Source: Paraburkholderia azotifigens (GTDB lineage: Bacteria > Pseudomonadota > Gammaproteobacteria > Burkholderiales > Burkholderiaceae). From it: a DNA stretch of 64,000 bases. Under the pieces are notes generated by a model that saw nothing but the letters and a program-made list of their open reading frames with translations, ran no database searches and was not told the DNA's origin. A program made the position numbers and the translations under genes. Positions 27,201 to 37,357 of the stretch are shown here, one piece after another. The DNA lies in the NCBI RefSeq assembly GCF_007995085.1, contig NZ_VOQS01000003.1, positions 1,922,001 through 1,986,000 on the forward strand, given 5' to 3'. Positions within the stretch are counted from its first letter, which is position 1; each line of letters opens with the position of its first letter.

Positions 27201-30200
27201 TCGCCGCCACCGTCGAGCCGGTAATCGTCATGTCGTGACCAGCGGCGCCCGTAACGGTATCGCCGGAAACGGTCGAGCCGTTCGCGATGACCTGGTGCGA
27301 ACTCGTCGAGTCCGTGTCCTTCTGTTTCGACAGGAAGCCAGAATGCTCGTCGTGCGACCAGCTTTGCGAGTCGTGCGTTTCACTCACGCTTCCAATCGTC
27401 ACGTCGCCCGTCGAGACGAGTCTGACGCCGCCACCGCCTGTATCGGTTGAAACATTCGAGCCGAGCACCGCGAGATTGCCGTTGCCATTCTGACCGGCCG
27501 CGAGCGTCACATTGCCGCCCGCGCTCACGCTCGATCCTTGTACCGCCTCGTCATACGACGAAGCGGTGTGCTGGCTTTTGCTGTTGCTAAACGACTGTTC
27601 GGCGTGCGTGTGCGTGTCCTTTGCCGCCGTGACGGTCAGGTTACCGCCCGCGATCATCGACGCATCGCCGCCCGCGCGCACCGTCGCATCCGTGAGCGTC
27701 GTATCGCGTCCCGAGACGGTCGCAAGCGTTCCGCCCGCGACGATCGCGCTGCCAAGGTTCTGCGTCTGTGTGTCGTGCATGGCGTCGAGACCGCCTTTGC
27801 CGCTCGAATCTTTCGACGAGGTGAGCGCGGTCGTACCGACGTTCAGATCACGGCCCGCCACAACGGCAGCATCGCCGGCCGTCTGAATGAGCGCGCCATT
27901 GAGGTTCACGTCGCGGCCCGCGATCACCGCCGCGTTGTTCGTCGCCGAAATCGTACCGACTGCAACAACGCTTGTGCCGCTCGTGGTGCCGCTATACGAG
28001 TGGTCATTGAACGATGTCGACACGCCGTAGGTCTGCGTCTCGTTGATGACATCGCGACCGGCCTGCACGACAACATCGCCGCCGCCAATGCGACCGCTCG
28101 AATTGCGAACGTCCTGAATGGCGGCAACCGTCGTCGTGCCCGCGCTGCCGATGATGCCGCTGTTCGTGATGTTGTTGCCTATGACGGTCGTCGCGAGGTT
28201 GCTGGAGACGTGTCCGCTGTTCGCGATGTCGCCGCTTGCGTTCAGGTTCACGTTGTTACCCGCGACGAGCGCGCCGCTATGCGTCAGGTCGACCGTGCTC
28301 GATTGCGCGAGATACACCTGTGGCACGAGCACCGTCTGATGCGAACCATCGGGCAGTGTCACGTCCTGCGACACGAGCCACACCATGTCGGTTGTCAGTT
28401 GCGCCATCTGCTGCGGCGTCAGGGCAATGCCCGGTTCGAGGCTGAATTCCTTCGCGTAGGTGACGCCGTTGTTCATCAGCGCCGTGTACTCATCCAGGTT
28501 ATCGGTGAAGCCGGCGAGAAAAGTGCGGCCCGTCAGTTGCGTGACCTGGTTTCGGATCAGCGTTTCCTCATACAGTCCGTCGCCCAGGCGCTTCTCGATC
28601 TTCGACGGGTCGAGGCCCAACTGTCCGAGCATGTAGTCGCTCGAAATGAACTTCGTGTACTGCGTGAAACGAGGATCGGTCGCAATCAGGTATGTTGCAC
28701 CGGGCGCGGTGTTGTACGTGTACAAGCCGTTCACCGGCAGTTTCAGGTTCGGAATGCCGCCCGTTGCGCCGCCGACCGTCTGCGGCCGGTTCGACTGTCC
28801 GCTCATCGTGCCCGTCTGCGTGCCGTCTGCGCTGCCGCCCGTCACGCCGGAACCGGCAACCGTCTGACCCTGGCGGTTGACGGAATTGATGCTGATGCTC
28901 TGCGCATCGGTCTGCACGTTCTGGTTCGACGTGGCAATCGCAGGCAGTGCATCGACGGTCGTCGTGTACTGGCTGATGCCGTCGAACGCGCCGTCTTTGA
29001 GCGGCTCCGTCGTGTCAGTGCTGCCGCCTGTTTTCTGATGCCAGTAGTAGACAGACGACGTAACCTGCTCGACGCTCTGCTGGAGCACGACACCCGTATC
29101 CGTGACGCTGCCGCCGTTCGCGCGACGCACGAGGTCGCCGCCCGCCGCCATCGTCGACGAATCATTGTCAATGCTGCCGTTGTCCGCATTGATGCGGATT
29201 GCGCCCTGTGCCTGAATCGTCGCGCCATTGCCCGCGCTCACGAACTGGTCGGTTGTCGTCGTGGTCTGTGTGGTGCGCGACTTCTCGACATAGTCGTGGT
29301 TGCCAATGTCCCACCGGACCTGCTTCGCGTCAGGGCGCATGTTCTTGTTCGGATCGAAGTCCGGCCAGAACGTGATCGACACCGTGCCGTCGCCGTTTTC
29401 GGTCAGGCTGTTGTACCACTGCGTCGCGTTGGTCGTGACATCGCGCGCGACCACGGTCGCGCCGGACTGGTAGTGATCGTAAATGGGCTGCGTCAGTGAG
29501 AGCGTCTGCGCGGTCGTGTCCAGGTTCGTGACCTGCGACGCCGGAAGCGTCACAGTGATCGGCTGCGCGAGTGCCTTGATCGTCTGGTCCGAGATCGCGC
29601 CCGCGCTCCAGTTCCATTGCGGGAAGTCGAGGCTGTGATAGTTGCCGAACACGCCCGCCGACAGATCGTTGCCGAAGCCAGCCGTCCACAGCGTCAGGGT
29701 CGTCGAACCCACATCCTGCGGCGTGCCTGCCTGCGTGACGACGCCCGTACGGACATTGCTGACCGTGTGGGCCGCGATGTCGATATCGCCATCTGCTTCG
29801 ATAGATGCCGCGCTGTTGGTGAGCGTGTTCGTCTGGTTCGCGAGCATGCCCGAACTGTCGCGCGCGCCGTCCTTCGCGATTGCCAGATTGCCCGCGCTGT
29901 AGATGAGCGCGCCGTCTGTGTTCGTCACGGAGTTCTGTGCGTAGACATGCACGCTGTTCGCGCCCGCGATGACGGCTGCCGCGCCCGTGTTCTGCACGTC
30001 GTTCGCGTTGAGCGTTACGTCGTTGCCGATGATCGCGCCCGTGTTGTTCATCGTCGGGGCGTTCGTCGTGACCGTGTTGCCTTCAATACGGCCGTCGTTC
30101 TGCAAGGTGCCCGTGGCGTTGACGGTCGTGCTCGACGAATTGATGTCGCCCGTTGCTGTGTTCACGACATTCGCGCCTGTCGCCGTGAGCGCGCCATTGG

Positions 30201-33200
30201 CTGCAAGCGTGCCCGTGTTGGTGAGCGTGCCGGTCACGCTCACGGTCATGTCGCCGTCAGCGTGCAGGTTGTTGGCGGTATCGTTGGTGTAGTCGCCATT
30301 CACGGCAAGCGACAGGTTGCGGCCTGCGACCATGTCGCCATCGCCCGATACCGCGCCGCTGACCGTCGCGTCTCGATTCGCGCGGATCGCGCCGCCCGCG
30401 TTCGACAGCGACGCGACATTGACCGACGCATCGACGCCGCTCAGGATCGAGCCGCCATCATTGATGACAGCGGCGTTAGCCTGATTGAGATTGAGCGCCT
30501 TGCCGCCGAACAGCGTGCCGCCCGTGTTATTTGCGCTTTGCGAGACGTTCAGGTTCGCCGCGCCGCCCGCGACGAGGTTCGCCCCTGCATCGTTGCTCAA
30601 TGTCTGCGCGTTGACGGTCACATCGCCATTGCCGCCGAGCGTGCCGCCCGTGTTGACGACGTTAGCGGCGGTTACGGTCGTCGCGCCGTCGCCTGCGTTG
30701 GTCAGCTTGCCGCCCGTGTTGTCTATGGTTGTCGCCGTGACGTTGGCCGCGCCATGCGCGCCATTGGCGGCAATTGTGCTCTGCGCGTTGAACAGCGCAC
30801 CGCCCGCCGACAGTGACAGGTCGCCGCCTGACTGCGCCGAGCCGCCCGTGTTGTCGATGTCGCCCTGCGTGACGAGCGTCAGGCCGTCGACGCCGTATTG
30901 CGAACCGCCGCGATTGACGATGCCCGACGCGGCGTAAATCTGCGCCGCTTTCCGTGCCGTCAGCGTGCCGCCGCTGTTATCAAAACTTGCGGCCGTCGCA
31001 ATCAGCGCGCCGTTGGTCTGCACCTTGCCGCCGACGTTCGACAGCGCGCCCGAAGCTTTAACGTCAAGCGTGCCAGCGCCTGCGTGCTGGAACGTGCCGC
31101 TATCGTTCTTGACGGACTGCGCGGAGACGGTCAGGCTGTTCGCGTTCGACGCGATCTCGCCACCCGTATTGTCGAGCGCGCCGCCAGCCGTGATGGTCTG
31201 GTCCGCCGCGCCGTACTGCGTAATCTTGCCGCCGCGATTCGTGAGCGTGCCCGAAGCCGAAAGCGCGAGCGAATCGCCGTCGATGCTGCCGTTGGTATTG
31301 TCGACGGACGAAGCAGCAACGGTCGTCGCCGAGCCTGAAAGCGTGCCGCCCGCGTTGCTGAGTGCGCCGACAGAAGAAGCGTTGAGCGCGCCGCCCGCCG
31401 TGATGCTGCCCGCGTGATTGTCGATGGTCTGCGCGTGAATCCTCGCGCTGCCCGCTGCCGACGTTTGCCCCTGGTTTGCAATGCTCGCCGCCGTGACATT
31501 CAGCGCGCCGTTCGTGCCGATGACGCCATTCGGCCCGTTGAGCAGTGCGTTCGTGATTGCGAGCGTCATACCATCGCTGTTTAGCGACACGATGCGGCCC
31601 GCTGCATTGTTCAGCGAACCGGCATGGAAGGTCGCGCCACCCGCCGACTGGATGACGCCGTTCGCGTTGCCGAGTGCGCCCGTCGTGTTAAGAGCGAGCG
31701 TCGAGCCTGAAACCATCTGGCCGTTCGCGTTCGAGACGTTCGCGCCGGACGCCTGCAGCGCGCCGCCGCTGGACAGCGTACCGCCGTCGTTCGCGAGCGT
31801 ACCGGTCGCGTTTGCGTTGAGCGCGCCGCCCGCCGTCGTCGCCGCGCCGGACAGGTTCAGGTCGCCGCTATTTGCCGCGAGTGTGAGCGCGCCATTCGCC
31901 GACGTGTTGCTGCCCGCCAGATTGACCGACGTGCCCTGAATCGTGGTGTTACCGCCGCCTTCGTTGCGGCCCGTGGCCGTCACCGCGCCCGACGCGCTCA
32001 CGTTCAGGTCGCCCGAGTTCGCAATGGTGCCGTCGCCGTTGACGCCTGCGCCGAGCGTGCCCGTTGATGCGACGCTGCCTGCGCTCACGCTCGTGTTCTG
32101 CTGCGCGGCAAGCACGCCACTATTGTTCAGCGCACCCGATGTGTTCGCGCTGACGTTCTGCTGCGCGTAGGTCGTACCGCTGTTGTCGATGCGGTCGCGT
32201 GCGGACACGCTGATGTTGCCGCTCGCGTTCGTCTGTCCGGCCAGGACCAGCTTGCCCTGAGTCGTCAGGGTAAGGTCGCCTGACTGCGCCGCAAGCACGC
32301 CATTGTTCGACACGCCTACGCCGTTCTCGGTGCCGACGAGCACGATACGGTTCGCGTACATGCCGCCAAGATTCGAGACGTCGATGGACACGCCAGGCGC
32401 GGGACTGCTGCCTGCGATGGGCGTTGCATTGAGCGTATCGTGATCGACCGAGTTCGCACCCGTGATGACGTTCAGGTTCTTCGCATAGATCGCAGCGTTC
32501 GCCTGCACCGCGCGCGCCAGCAGATCCGCCTGGTCGGCATCGGACGCGTTGAAGCCTGCGCCCGTCACCGTGATGTTGCCGCCCGTCACGTTGAAACCCG
32601 CAAGCGAACCATCGGCGGCGAAATTCGGCGTGCCCGTTGTCAGGATCGCGCGCGACGTGTTGATGAAGCCGCCGCCGTTCACGCTGATCCCCGAGCCGTT
32701 CGCAATCACGACTTCCGCGCGTGACCCTGCGACCTCCACATAACCGTTGATCTGGCTCGCGCTGCTGGAGTTGACCTGATTGACGATGATCTTCGCGGCA
32801 TCGTTCGGTCCGAAGTTCGGATTGCCGTTGATGTAGCCTGCCTGCTGCGTGTTCGTGATGCGATTCGCGTTGTTGAGGATCGCGCCGCTCTTCTGAACAT
32901 CAAACTGGTTGTAGGTGTTCATCGACACGCCCGCGCCAGACGGACGGTTGATATTGACCTGCGGAATACCGTTCTGCGTATTGATGATGCCAGGCGCATG
33001 CGCGCCGCCCGGAACGATCTGCGGGAAGGCGAGCGTGGGCGTGACGGCAAGCAACAGCGCACCGAAGCTGCTCAATGAGCAGTATGGGTTCTTCGATACA
33101 CATCGCACAGCGCGTGTTTCGCCAGCGGATTTTCCAGAACCCGTCGCGTTTTCCTCGACCGCGACGAGCATGCCGTGCAAACGGCTAAAGACCAATCGAT

Positions 33201-33216
33201 AGTTCTTTTGATTCAC
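24292..33216 (-). CDS. cdiA: contact-dependent inhibition effector / filamentous haemagglutinin-like protein
   Basis: 2974 residues. An extended signal region (NYRLVFSRLHGMLVAVEE) and a hydrophobic core precede the two-partner secretion domain (about 75-330, with IINTQNGIPQVNINRPSGAG and FDVQKSGAILNN). FHA-type repeats run to about 1200, a non-repetitive section from about 1200 to 1640 (YTKFISSDYMLGQLGLDP), then a second repeat array to about 2550. A pretoxin region contains AYNVDRFNRQLHPDE near 2680. The last 280 residues are unusually hydrophobic and Gly/Ala-rich (APVILPALAAIPGAP, IGSAIGGAIGSETS), suggesting a membrane-acting toxin. The start is GTG with a poor ribosome site. It is exported by CdiB and delivered to neighbouring cells by contact. 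Confidence 0.92.
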   Translation of the reverse strand: MNQKNYRLVFSRLHGMLVAVEENATGSGKSAGETRAVRCVSKNPYCSLSSFGALLLAVTPTLAFPQIVPGGAHAPGIINTQNGIPQVNINRPSGAGVSMNTYNQFDVQKSGAILNNANRITNTQQAGYINGNPNFGPNDAAKIIVNQVNSSSASQINGYVEVAGSRAEVVIANGSGISVNGGGFINTSRAILTTGTPNFAADGSLAGFNVTGGNITVTGAGFNASDADQADLLARAVQANAAIYAKNLNVITGANSVDHDTLNATPIAGSSPAPGVSIDVSNLGGMYANRIVLVGTENGVGVSNNGVLAAQSGDLTLTTQGKLVLAGQTNASGNISVSARDRIDNSGTTYAQQNVSANTSGALNNSGVLAAQQNTSVSAGSVASTGTLGAGVNGDGTIANSGDLNVSASGAVTATGRNEGGGNTTIQGTSVNLAGSNTSANGALTLAANSGDLNLSGAATTAGGALNANATGTLANDGGTLSSGGALQASGANVSNANGQMVSGSTLALNTTGALGNANGVIQSAGGATFHAGSLNNAAGRIVSLNSDGMTLAITNALLNGPNGVIGTNGALNVTAASIANQGQTSAAGSARIHAQTIDNHAGSITAGGALNASSVGALSNAGGTLSGSATTVAASSVDNTNGSIDGDSLALSASGTLTNRGGKITQYGAADQTITAGGALDNTGGEIASNANSLTVSAQSVKNDSGTFQHAGAGTLDVKASGALSNVGGKVQTNGALIATAASFDNSGGTLTARKAAQIYAASGIVNRGGSQYGVDGLTLVTQGDIDNTGGSAQSGGDLSLSAGGALFNAQSTIAANGAHGAANVTATTIDNTGGKLTNAGDGATTVTAANVVNTGGTLGGNGDVTVNAQTLSNDAGANLVAGGAANLNVSQSANNTGGTLFGGKALNLNQANAAVINDGGSILSGVDASVNVASLSNAGGAIRANRDATVSGAVSGDGDMVAGRNLSLAVNGDYTNDTANNLHADGDMTVSVTGTLTNTGTLAANGALTATGANVVNTATGDINSSSTTVNATGTLQNDGRIEGNTVTTNAPTMNNTGAIIGNDVTLNANDVQNTGAAAVIAGANSVHVYAQNSVTNTDGALIYSAGNLAIAKDGARDSSGMLANQTNTLTNSAASIEADGDIDIAAHTVSNVRTGVVTQAGTPQDVGSTTLTLWTAGFGNDLSAGVFGNYHSLDFPQWNWSAGAISDQTIKALAQPITVTLPASQVTNLDTTAQTLSLTQPIYDHYQSGATVVARDVTTNATQWYNSLTENGDGTVSITFWPDFDPNKNMRPDAKQVRWDIGNHDYVEKSRTTQTTTTTDQFVSAGNGATIQAQGAIRINADNGSIDNDSSTMAAGGDLVRRANGGSVTDTGVVLQQSVEQVTSSVYYWHQKTGGSTDTTEPLKDGAFDGISQYTTTVDALPAIATSNQNVQTDAQSISINSVNRQGQTVAGSGVTGGSADGTQTGTMSGQSNRPQTVGGATGGIPNLKLPVNGLYTYNTAPGATYLIATDPRFTQYTKFISSDYMLGQLGLDPSKIEKRLGDGLYEETLIRNQVTQLTGRTFLAGFTDNLDEYTALMNNGVTYAKEFSLEPGIALTPQQMAQLTTDMVWLVSQDVTLPDGSHQTVLVPQVYLAQSSTVDLTHSGALVAGNNVNLNASGDIANSGHVSSNLATTVIGNNITNSGIIGSAGTTTVAAIQDVRNSSGRIGGGDVVVQAGRDVINETQTYGVSTSFNDHSYSGTTSGTSVVAVGTISATNNAAVIAGRDVNLNGALIQTAGDAAVVAGRDLNVGTTALTSSKDSSGKGGLDAMHDTQTQNLGSAIVAGGTLATVSGRDTTLTDATVRAGGDASMIAGGNLTVTAAKDTHTHAEQSFSNSKSQHTASSYDEAVQGSSVSAGGNVTLAAGQNGNGNLAVLGSNVSTDTGGGGVRLVSTGDVTIGSVSETHDSQSWSHDEHSGFLSKQKDTDSTSSHQVIANGSTVSGDTVTGAAGHDMTITGSTVAATNDVTLAAANNLSVNTSQDTSDSSHFHQTVKSGLGSSGGIGISYGTVDTKDTTHDRSVTNNGSLIGSTDGSVYLAAGVDLHVTGSDIIAAQNVTGTGANVIIDSAVNTAHHDETQEVSKSGFTLAVKAPVLDAITNTIDQARAASHSQDDRAAALHGIAAASGAVDAIGAAGGAAKELASGQPMSAKIELSYGSSHSKNTFNEDSTTNKGSSVTAGGTAAFVATGSGTPGSGNLTIAGSNVNANDVMLAAKNQINLVNTTDTDTTRSTNQSSSASVGVSYGTQGFGVSASMAKAHGDANSDAAMQNNTHVNGANSVSIVSGGDTNIIGANVNGQQVSADIGGNLNVASVQDTMTSSAHQTSTGGGFSVSQGGGSASFSHTSGSAGGDYAGVNEQAGIHAGSGGFDINVKGNTDLKGATIASDADASKNTLTTGTLTFSDVQNHSSYDAHSSGIGGGFTTGDGGSNYTTHGPTSGTNAGGVAPMLGQNDSGSSSATTKSGISAGTINVTDSEHQAQDVASLNRAVTNANGTVAKVPDVNNLLNNQADMMAAASAAGEAVSRRIGDYADMKKKEAQDNHDQAGVDAWKEGGTARAEMQAAGAALVTGLGGGNVIAGAAGGGLASIAAGKLNELSGSIAASGPTGNADMDKALGNIVANGLATAAGVAVGGDAGGSSAYNVDRFNRQLHPDERQWAKDNAKNFAQFYKDKTGQDITPDQAQNILLANGYRLVDAAASKGPGGNAVAVAYISQNAGNLFTATTAEYNNPLLGGNKDGSLTPEQRALPGSVATPKVGLAIAGALAAPVILPALAAIPGAPIFGIDGALGSGAWASTPGIGAISGAVNAASQYIQTGTINPVDVGYAVLAGAAGAQYKLIGNVVINAMTGALDTATNNAISGNHDNVATGAAVNAVAAGLGYRIGLGAQSAIGKQFGTNLFAPNYVPVIGSAIGGAIGSETSAAAINNARSRLGK

Positions 33217-33439
33217 TGTTTATTTGTTGTACGAACTAACAAGAATCTGTAAACGTATCGGAATCGTTCAAACGCTTCTGTCAAGAACTGCAAAGATGCA
33301 CGACAAAGCAACAGACGGGGCTAAATAGGTCTTTTCTGATTGCCGGTGGTCTAAATCCGCAAGCCGGATGGCGAAAAAAAGCCCGCATGCAGCGGGCGAA
33401 AAATGGCCGACATTGAGGCATGACCGGCTTTGCCCCACT
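33217..33439. other. upstream region of the CDI operon
   Basis: About 220 bases with fairly A+T-rich sequence next to the cdiA start, presumably holding its promoter. No clear -35/-10 pair or operator could be singled out. It ends at the dispersed repeat copy C. Confidence 0.4.
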
Positions 33440-33860
33440 AGGGACTGAAAAGCGGGACCGGTGTCGTAGGAGCGCCAACGCGTAAGGTGCGAGAACCTAC
33501 ACACCGTTTGCCACCTGGGCGGCGCGGACAATTCGCTGCCGCCGGCTGCGTTACGGGTGACTGGAGAGGGTGATGCGTCTGTTTAGCGCGCTGGCAACGA
33601 GCAACGAATAGCGTGATGCCGTGTGGAGTGCGGGACCCGTAGGGGGCCCGCAGGCAAACACAAGGATTGGCGGGGTGAGCGGCTTTCTTTTGCCTACTTT
33701 TCTTTGCCGCTGCAAAGAAAAGTAGGTGCCGCCCCGCACAGGGGCAACGCGTGAAGTACCGATACGAATTCGCGGATGCCAGCAAAACCAGCGTCAGCAA
33801 AACCAAAAACCCAATACTGACGACTGCGTCGCAGACAAAAAACCGCGTTAAATAACCCGC
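33440..33860 (-). repeat. dispersed compound repeat, copy C
   Basis: The fullest copy besides A, in the opposite orientation. From left to right it has the distal block (CCTACACACCGTTTGCCACC at 33491), GGGCCCGCAGG, CAAACACAAGGATTGG, the hairpin with perfect 15-bp arms (33693-33707 and 33712-33726, loop CGCT), GCGGATGCCAGC, AAAACC-rich sequence and GCGTCGCAGAC. It fills the space between cdiA and phnE, reaching the phnE stop codon. The hairpin could also terminate phnE transcription. Confidence 0.85.
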
Positions 33861-34690
33861 TCGCGCAGTCGAGCAGACAAAACATCAATAACAGTAACGA
33901 CAACAATGACCATCAACATAACAGCCGCGGTCTGCGAATAATTGAACGAGCGAATGGACTCATAGAGCACAACCCCGATGCCCCCGGCGCCGACCATCCC
34001 GACGACCATCGCCGACCGCACATTCGATTCAAAGCGATAAAGCGCATAAGAAATCCATAAAGGCATGACCTGCGGCAGCACGCCGTAGACAATCTCATCG
34101 AGACTCGTTGCACCCGTCGCCCGCACACCTTCCACGGGACGCGGATCGATCGCTTCGACGGCTTCGGCGAACAGCTTGGCCAGCACGCCCGTCGTATGCA
34201 CCCACAACGCCAGCACGCCTGCAAACGGCCCGAGCCCGACCGCGACGATGAACAGCATCGCGAACACCATCTCGTTGATCGCGCGGCACGCGTCCATCAG
34301 CCGGCGCACGGGCTGCACGACCCAGGCGGGCGCCATGTTGCTCGCCGACAGCAGCCCGAACGGAATCGAGCACACGATGGACAGCGCCGTGCCCCACACC
34401 GCGACCGCAAGCGTCACGCCCATCTCGTGCACGTACGTGCGCCATTCGGTGAAGTCCGGCGGAAAGAAGTCCTTCGCAAACTGCCCCATGTTGCCCGAGT
34501 CGGACAGCAGGTCGAGCGGGCGCATGTCGGCGGCCCGCCACGACAGGCCGAGCACCGCGATCAACGCGATCCAGCCGAGCAGCGACATCCAGCTGCGCTT
34601 GCCGGCCGCCGCAGCCGTCACCCGCTGCGAGGGCTGCGGCAGGGCGGTCGAAGGCGTCGAGCGATCGGCGCTCAGGTCGGCTGCGTTCAT
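33848..34690 (-). CDS. phnE: phosphonate ABC transporter permease
   Basis: 280 residues with about six membrane helices. The binding-protein-dependent permease loop is visible around [19 protein letters not shown], matching the EAA motif that contacts the ATPase. It forms the inner-membrane channel with PhnD and PhnC. Its start overlaps the phnD stop by four bases (ATGA), indicating coupled translation. The N-terminal 45 residues are polar and longer than usual. Confidence 0.88.
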   Translation of the reverse strand: MNAADLSADRSTPSTALPQPSQRVTAAAAGKRSWMSLLGWIALIAVLGLSWRAADMRPLDLLSDSGNMGQFAKDFFPPDFTEWRTYVHEMGVTLAVAVWGTALSIVCSIPFGLLSASNMAPAWVVQPVRRLMDACRAINEMVFAMLFIVAVGLGPFAGVLALWVHTTGVLAKLFAEAVEAIDPRPVEGVRATGATSLDEIVYGVLPQVMPLWISYALYRFESNVRSAMVVGMVGAGGIGVVLYESIRSFNYSQTAAVMLMVIVVVTVIDVLSARLRERVI

Positions 34691-35655
34691 TGCTTTTGCG
34701 CGTTCAGTGCGGACAGCTTCGCGTCGATGGCGGCCATCTGTGTCTTGCGGTCGGCGTCCGACAGCGACGCATCGGCTTCGATCTTCTGCTTCTGCTCGAA
34801 CAGCTTGATCTGGCGGATCGGCTGCAACTGCGCATCCGTCGACGGCGAGAAACCGCTATAGCTGAAGATGTTCACCATCACAGCCTTTTCGCGCGCGTCC
34901 GTCTTCGCATAGTTGTAGAAGAACTTGCGCAGCTTTTCCTTCGTCGCGTCGGGCAGATCCTTGCGCCACACGAGCGGGTCCGACGGAATCAGCGGCGATT
35001 GCCACAGCACGCGCACCTGCGCGAAACGGTCGGGATGCTGCTTCTTCAGCGTGTCGAGCATTTCGGTGTTGTTCGTCGCGATGTCGACCTTGTTGTTCAC
35101 GACGGCCAGCAGATTCGCTTCGTGGCTCGACGGCAGCACCGTCTTGAACGACGTGCGCACAGGCGCGTTGCGCTGCGCAAACAGGTAATAGCCGGGGACC
35201 AGCGAGCCCGAGGTCGAGTTCGGATCGCCGAAACCGAGCGTGATATCATTCGTATTCCTGAACACGTCGTCGAGCGTCTTGAAGCGGCTGTTCGTGTTCG
35301 TGATCAGCACCGAGTAGTAGCCGGCATCGCCGTTCGAATACGTCGTCTTCGCGAATACTTCGCCATTCGAACGATCGACGGCTTCGATCGCCGACGCATT
35401 GCCGAGATACGCAACCTGCACCTTGTTGAAGCGCATGCCTTCGATAATGCCCGCGTAGTCGGTCGCGAAGAACGCCTTGACGTTCAGACCCGTCTGCGTG
35501 TTCAGGTCGTCGATGAGGGGCTGCCAGCGCTGCTTGAGCACGGCCGACGAATCGGTCGAGATAATGCCGAGATTCAGATCTTCGGCATGAGCGGCCATGC
35601 TGGCGAAAGCCGACACGGCCGCAACGCCGACGAGCAGAGAGCGCAGGAATTTCAT
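34687..35655 (-). CDS. phnD: phosphonate ABC transporter, periplasmic binding protein
   Basis: 322 residues with a Sec signal peptide ending ASMAAHA (about 24). The mature part begins [13 protein letters not shown], and motifs [11 protein letters not shown] and [15 protein letters not shown] are characteristic of PhnD/PtxB-type binding proteins that capture phosphonate, phosphite or a related oxyanion through backbone and Ser/Thr contacts. Which compound is bound cannot be said. It lies between phnC and phnE in one operon. Confidence 0.9.
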   Translation of the reverse strand: MKFLRSLLVGVAAVSAFASMAAHAEDLNLGIISTDSSAVLKQRWQPLIDDLNTQTGLNVKAFFATDYAGIIEGMRFNKVQVAYLGNASAIEAVDRSNGEVFAKTTYSNGDAGYYSVLITNTNSRFKTLDDVFRNTNDITLGFGDPNSTSGSLVPGYYLFAQRNAPVRTSFKTVLPSSHEANLLAVVNNKVDIATNNTEMLDTLKKQHPDRFAQVRVLWQSPLIPSDPLVWRKDLPDATKEKLRKFFYNYAKTDAREKAVMVNIFSYSGFSPSTDAQLQPIRQIKLFEQKQKIEADASLSDADRKTQMAAIDAKLSALNAQKQ

Positions 35656-35708
35656 GTGTTCTGTTCCAGGTGAGTGAGTCGGTGACAGCGTTTCTTTCGA
35701 AGAGGGAA

Positions 35709-36563
35709 TCAGGCCGGGCGCGCCGTGTTCAAAGGCAGCATCTGCGCGCGCGACGCAGCGCTGCCGGACTGCGGATCGGACTGCGGAGTGTCTTCGAACA
35801 GCTCGCGCGCATCGTCGCCATAGAGCTTTTGCAGGAGTACGGGCGTGAGCGCGGAAGAGGGACCGTCGTAGACGATCTTGCCGCGTCGCATCGCGACCGT
35901 GCGCTGGCAGTACTGCATCGCGATGTCGACCTGATGCAGCGACACCAGCACCGTCAGCCGATGCTCGATGTTCAGCGTGCGCAGCATGTCCATCACGCGG
36001 CGCGACGATTCGGGGTCGAGGGAAGCGATCGGCTCGTCGGCGAGAATGATCTGCGCCTGCTGAACGAGCGCGCGTGCGAGCGCTGCGCGCTGCTGCTGTC
36101 CGCCCGAGAGATTCGACGCACGCTCGCGCGCATGTTCGCCGATGCCGACCTCGTTCAATGCCGACATCGACAGTTCGCGTTCGCCGCGCGGAAAGCAGCC
36201 GGTGAGACGGCGCCAGAGCGGCAGACGCGCGAGCGCGCCGATCAGCACGTTCGCTTCGACCGTCAGCCGGTTCACGAGATTGAACTGCTGGAAAACGAAG
36301 CCGATGTCGCGGCGAATGCTGCGCACTTCACGTACGATGCGGCCGTTCTGCTGGATCGGACGGCCAAGAATCGAAATCTGCGAAGGCTGCGCATCCGACA
36401 CCGTGAAGCCCGCAATATGACGCAACAGTGTCGACTTGCCCGAGCCCGATGCACCGATCAGCGCGACCATTTCGCCTTGCCCGACGCGCAGGTCGATCTC
36501 GTCGAGCGCCTTGCGGCCGTTGCCGAACGTCTTGCTCAGACGTTCGATGCGGATTGCTTCCAT
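35709..36563 (-). CDS. phnC: phosphonate ABC transporter, ATP-binding protein
   Basis: 284 residues with a complete ABC ATPase set: Walker [14 protein letters not shown] (about 36), Q-loop [11 protein letters not shown], signature [15 protein letters not shown], Walker [13 protein letters not shown] and a switch His in LVSLHQVDI. The ATG at 36563 ([14 protein letters not shown]) is the family start; a longer frame to 36710 is not needed. It is first in the phnCDE operon. No phosphonate-degrading enzyme genes are in the window. Confidence 0.9.
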   Translation of the reverse strand: MEAIRIERLSKTFGNGRKALDEIDLRVGQGEMVALIGASGSGKSTLLRHIAGFTVSDAQPSQISILGRPIQQNGRIVREVRSIRRDIGFVFQQFNLVNRLTVEANVLIGALARLPLWRRLTGCFPRGERELSMSALNEVGIGEHARERASNLSGGQQQRAALARALVQQAQIILADEPIASLDPESSRRVMDMLRTLNIEHRLTVLVSLHQVDIAMQYCQRTVAMRRGKIVYDGPSSALTPVLLQKLYGDDARELFEDTPQSDPQSGSAASRAQMLPLNTARPA

Positions 36564-36761
36564 GAGTGTCCTGTCGATGACTCCGTGCATGCCGGAAGTT
36601 GTGGGACATTCTAGAAAGCGTCTGTGACGGTTGAGTGAAGGCGTCGCAACATCTAGACGACTATATCTTTTGGTTCTTCTCCCCTGACTCATGGATTCGT
36701 CGCGCAACATTCGATCGCGCAGTGTGTCATGGCGATGACATGCGAAACGACGTGCCGTTGT

Positions 36762-37118
36762 TCACGCGCAAGGCGAGTTATCGTCGTGTAGCAGCCTGAG
36801 CGCGTAGCTCGTCTGACGATACGCGGCTCGGCGCAGGAGCAGACGGTTCGTCCAGCGCTCGGGACTCGATCCGTTCCGCTGCCACAGCGAGTACGCGAAG
36901 TCGTCACGTACCTCGCGCCTGATTACGCGTCGCAGCGAACAGAGCCCGAGGAGACTCTGCTGCATGTTCTGCAAGAGGATGCAGGCATCGGAAGCATCCG
37001 CATTGACGCTTCGCAACTGCCGCACGCGCTCGGCCTGATCGAGCAGCCGGTCGGCTGCACGTACGAGCGCCTGATTGGCGCGCGCCAATTCCTGCATCTG
37101 CCCGGTTTCGATCTTCAT
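36762..37118 (-). CDS. small helical protein, paralogue of 7905-8138
   Basis: 118 residues starting MKIETGQMQELARANQALVR, with a GGGAG ribosome site. The first 75 residues form a long helix resembling the product of 7905-8138 (shared D/S-A..LLQ.M..SL......R.VI pattern). The C-terminal 45 residues are basic and Arg-rich, ending with RLLLRRAAYRQTSYALRLL. The family is not recognised. It is divergent from the M14 peptidase gene. Confidence 0.55.
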   Translation of the reverse strand: MKIETGQMQELARANQALVRAADRLLDQAERVRQLRSVNADASDACILLQNMQQSLLGLCSLRRVIRREVRDDFAYSLWQRNGSSPERWTNRLLLRRAAYRQTSYALRLLHDDNSPCA

Positions 37119-37357
37119 GCTCGAGCTCCCGTTGCTGCTTTCGTTCGCCGGAGCCGCAAGGACGCCGTCCGGTTCGGACGTGATTGCGGCCCGCCCGTCC
37201 GGCGAATCGCGACGAATGCGTGGCACAAAAGCTGCGTTGGTTGGGCGACGCACAGCCGGCGCGGATTGCCGATAGGCGTCCGTCATGCAAAGCGGCTATA
37301 TTGGCGGCGGCAGGCGGCGCTATCCCCGATGTAGCCGCCCATAACGAAACTACAACC

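Noticed and set aside
25873..32724. Several long plus-strand frames opposite cdiA
   Set aside because: They consist of Arg/Val/Ala-rich low-information sequence and mirror the repeat array of CdiA.
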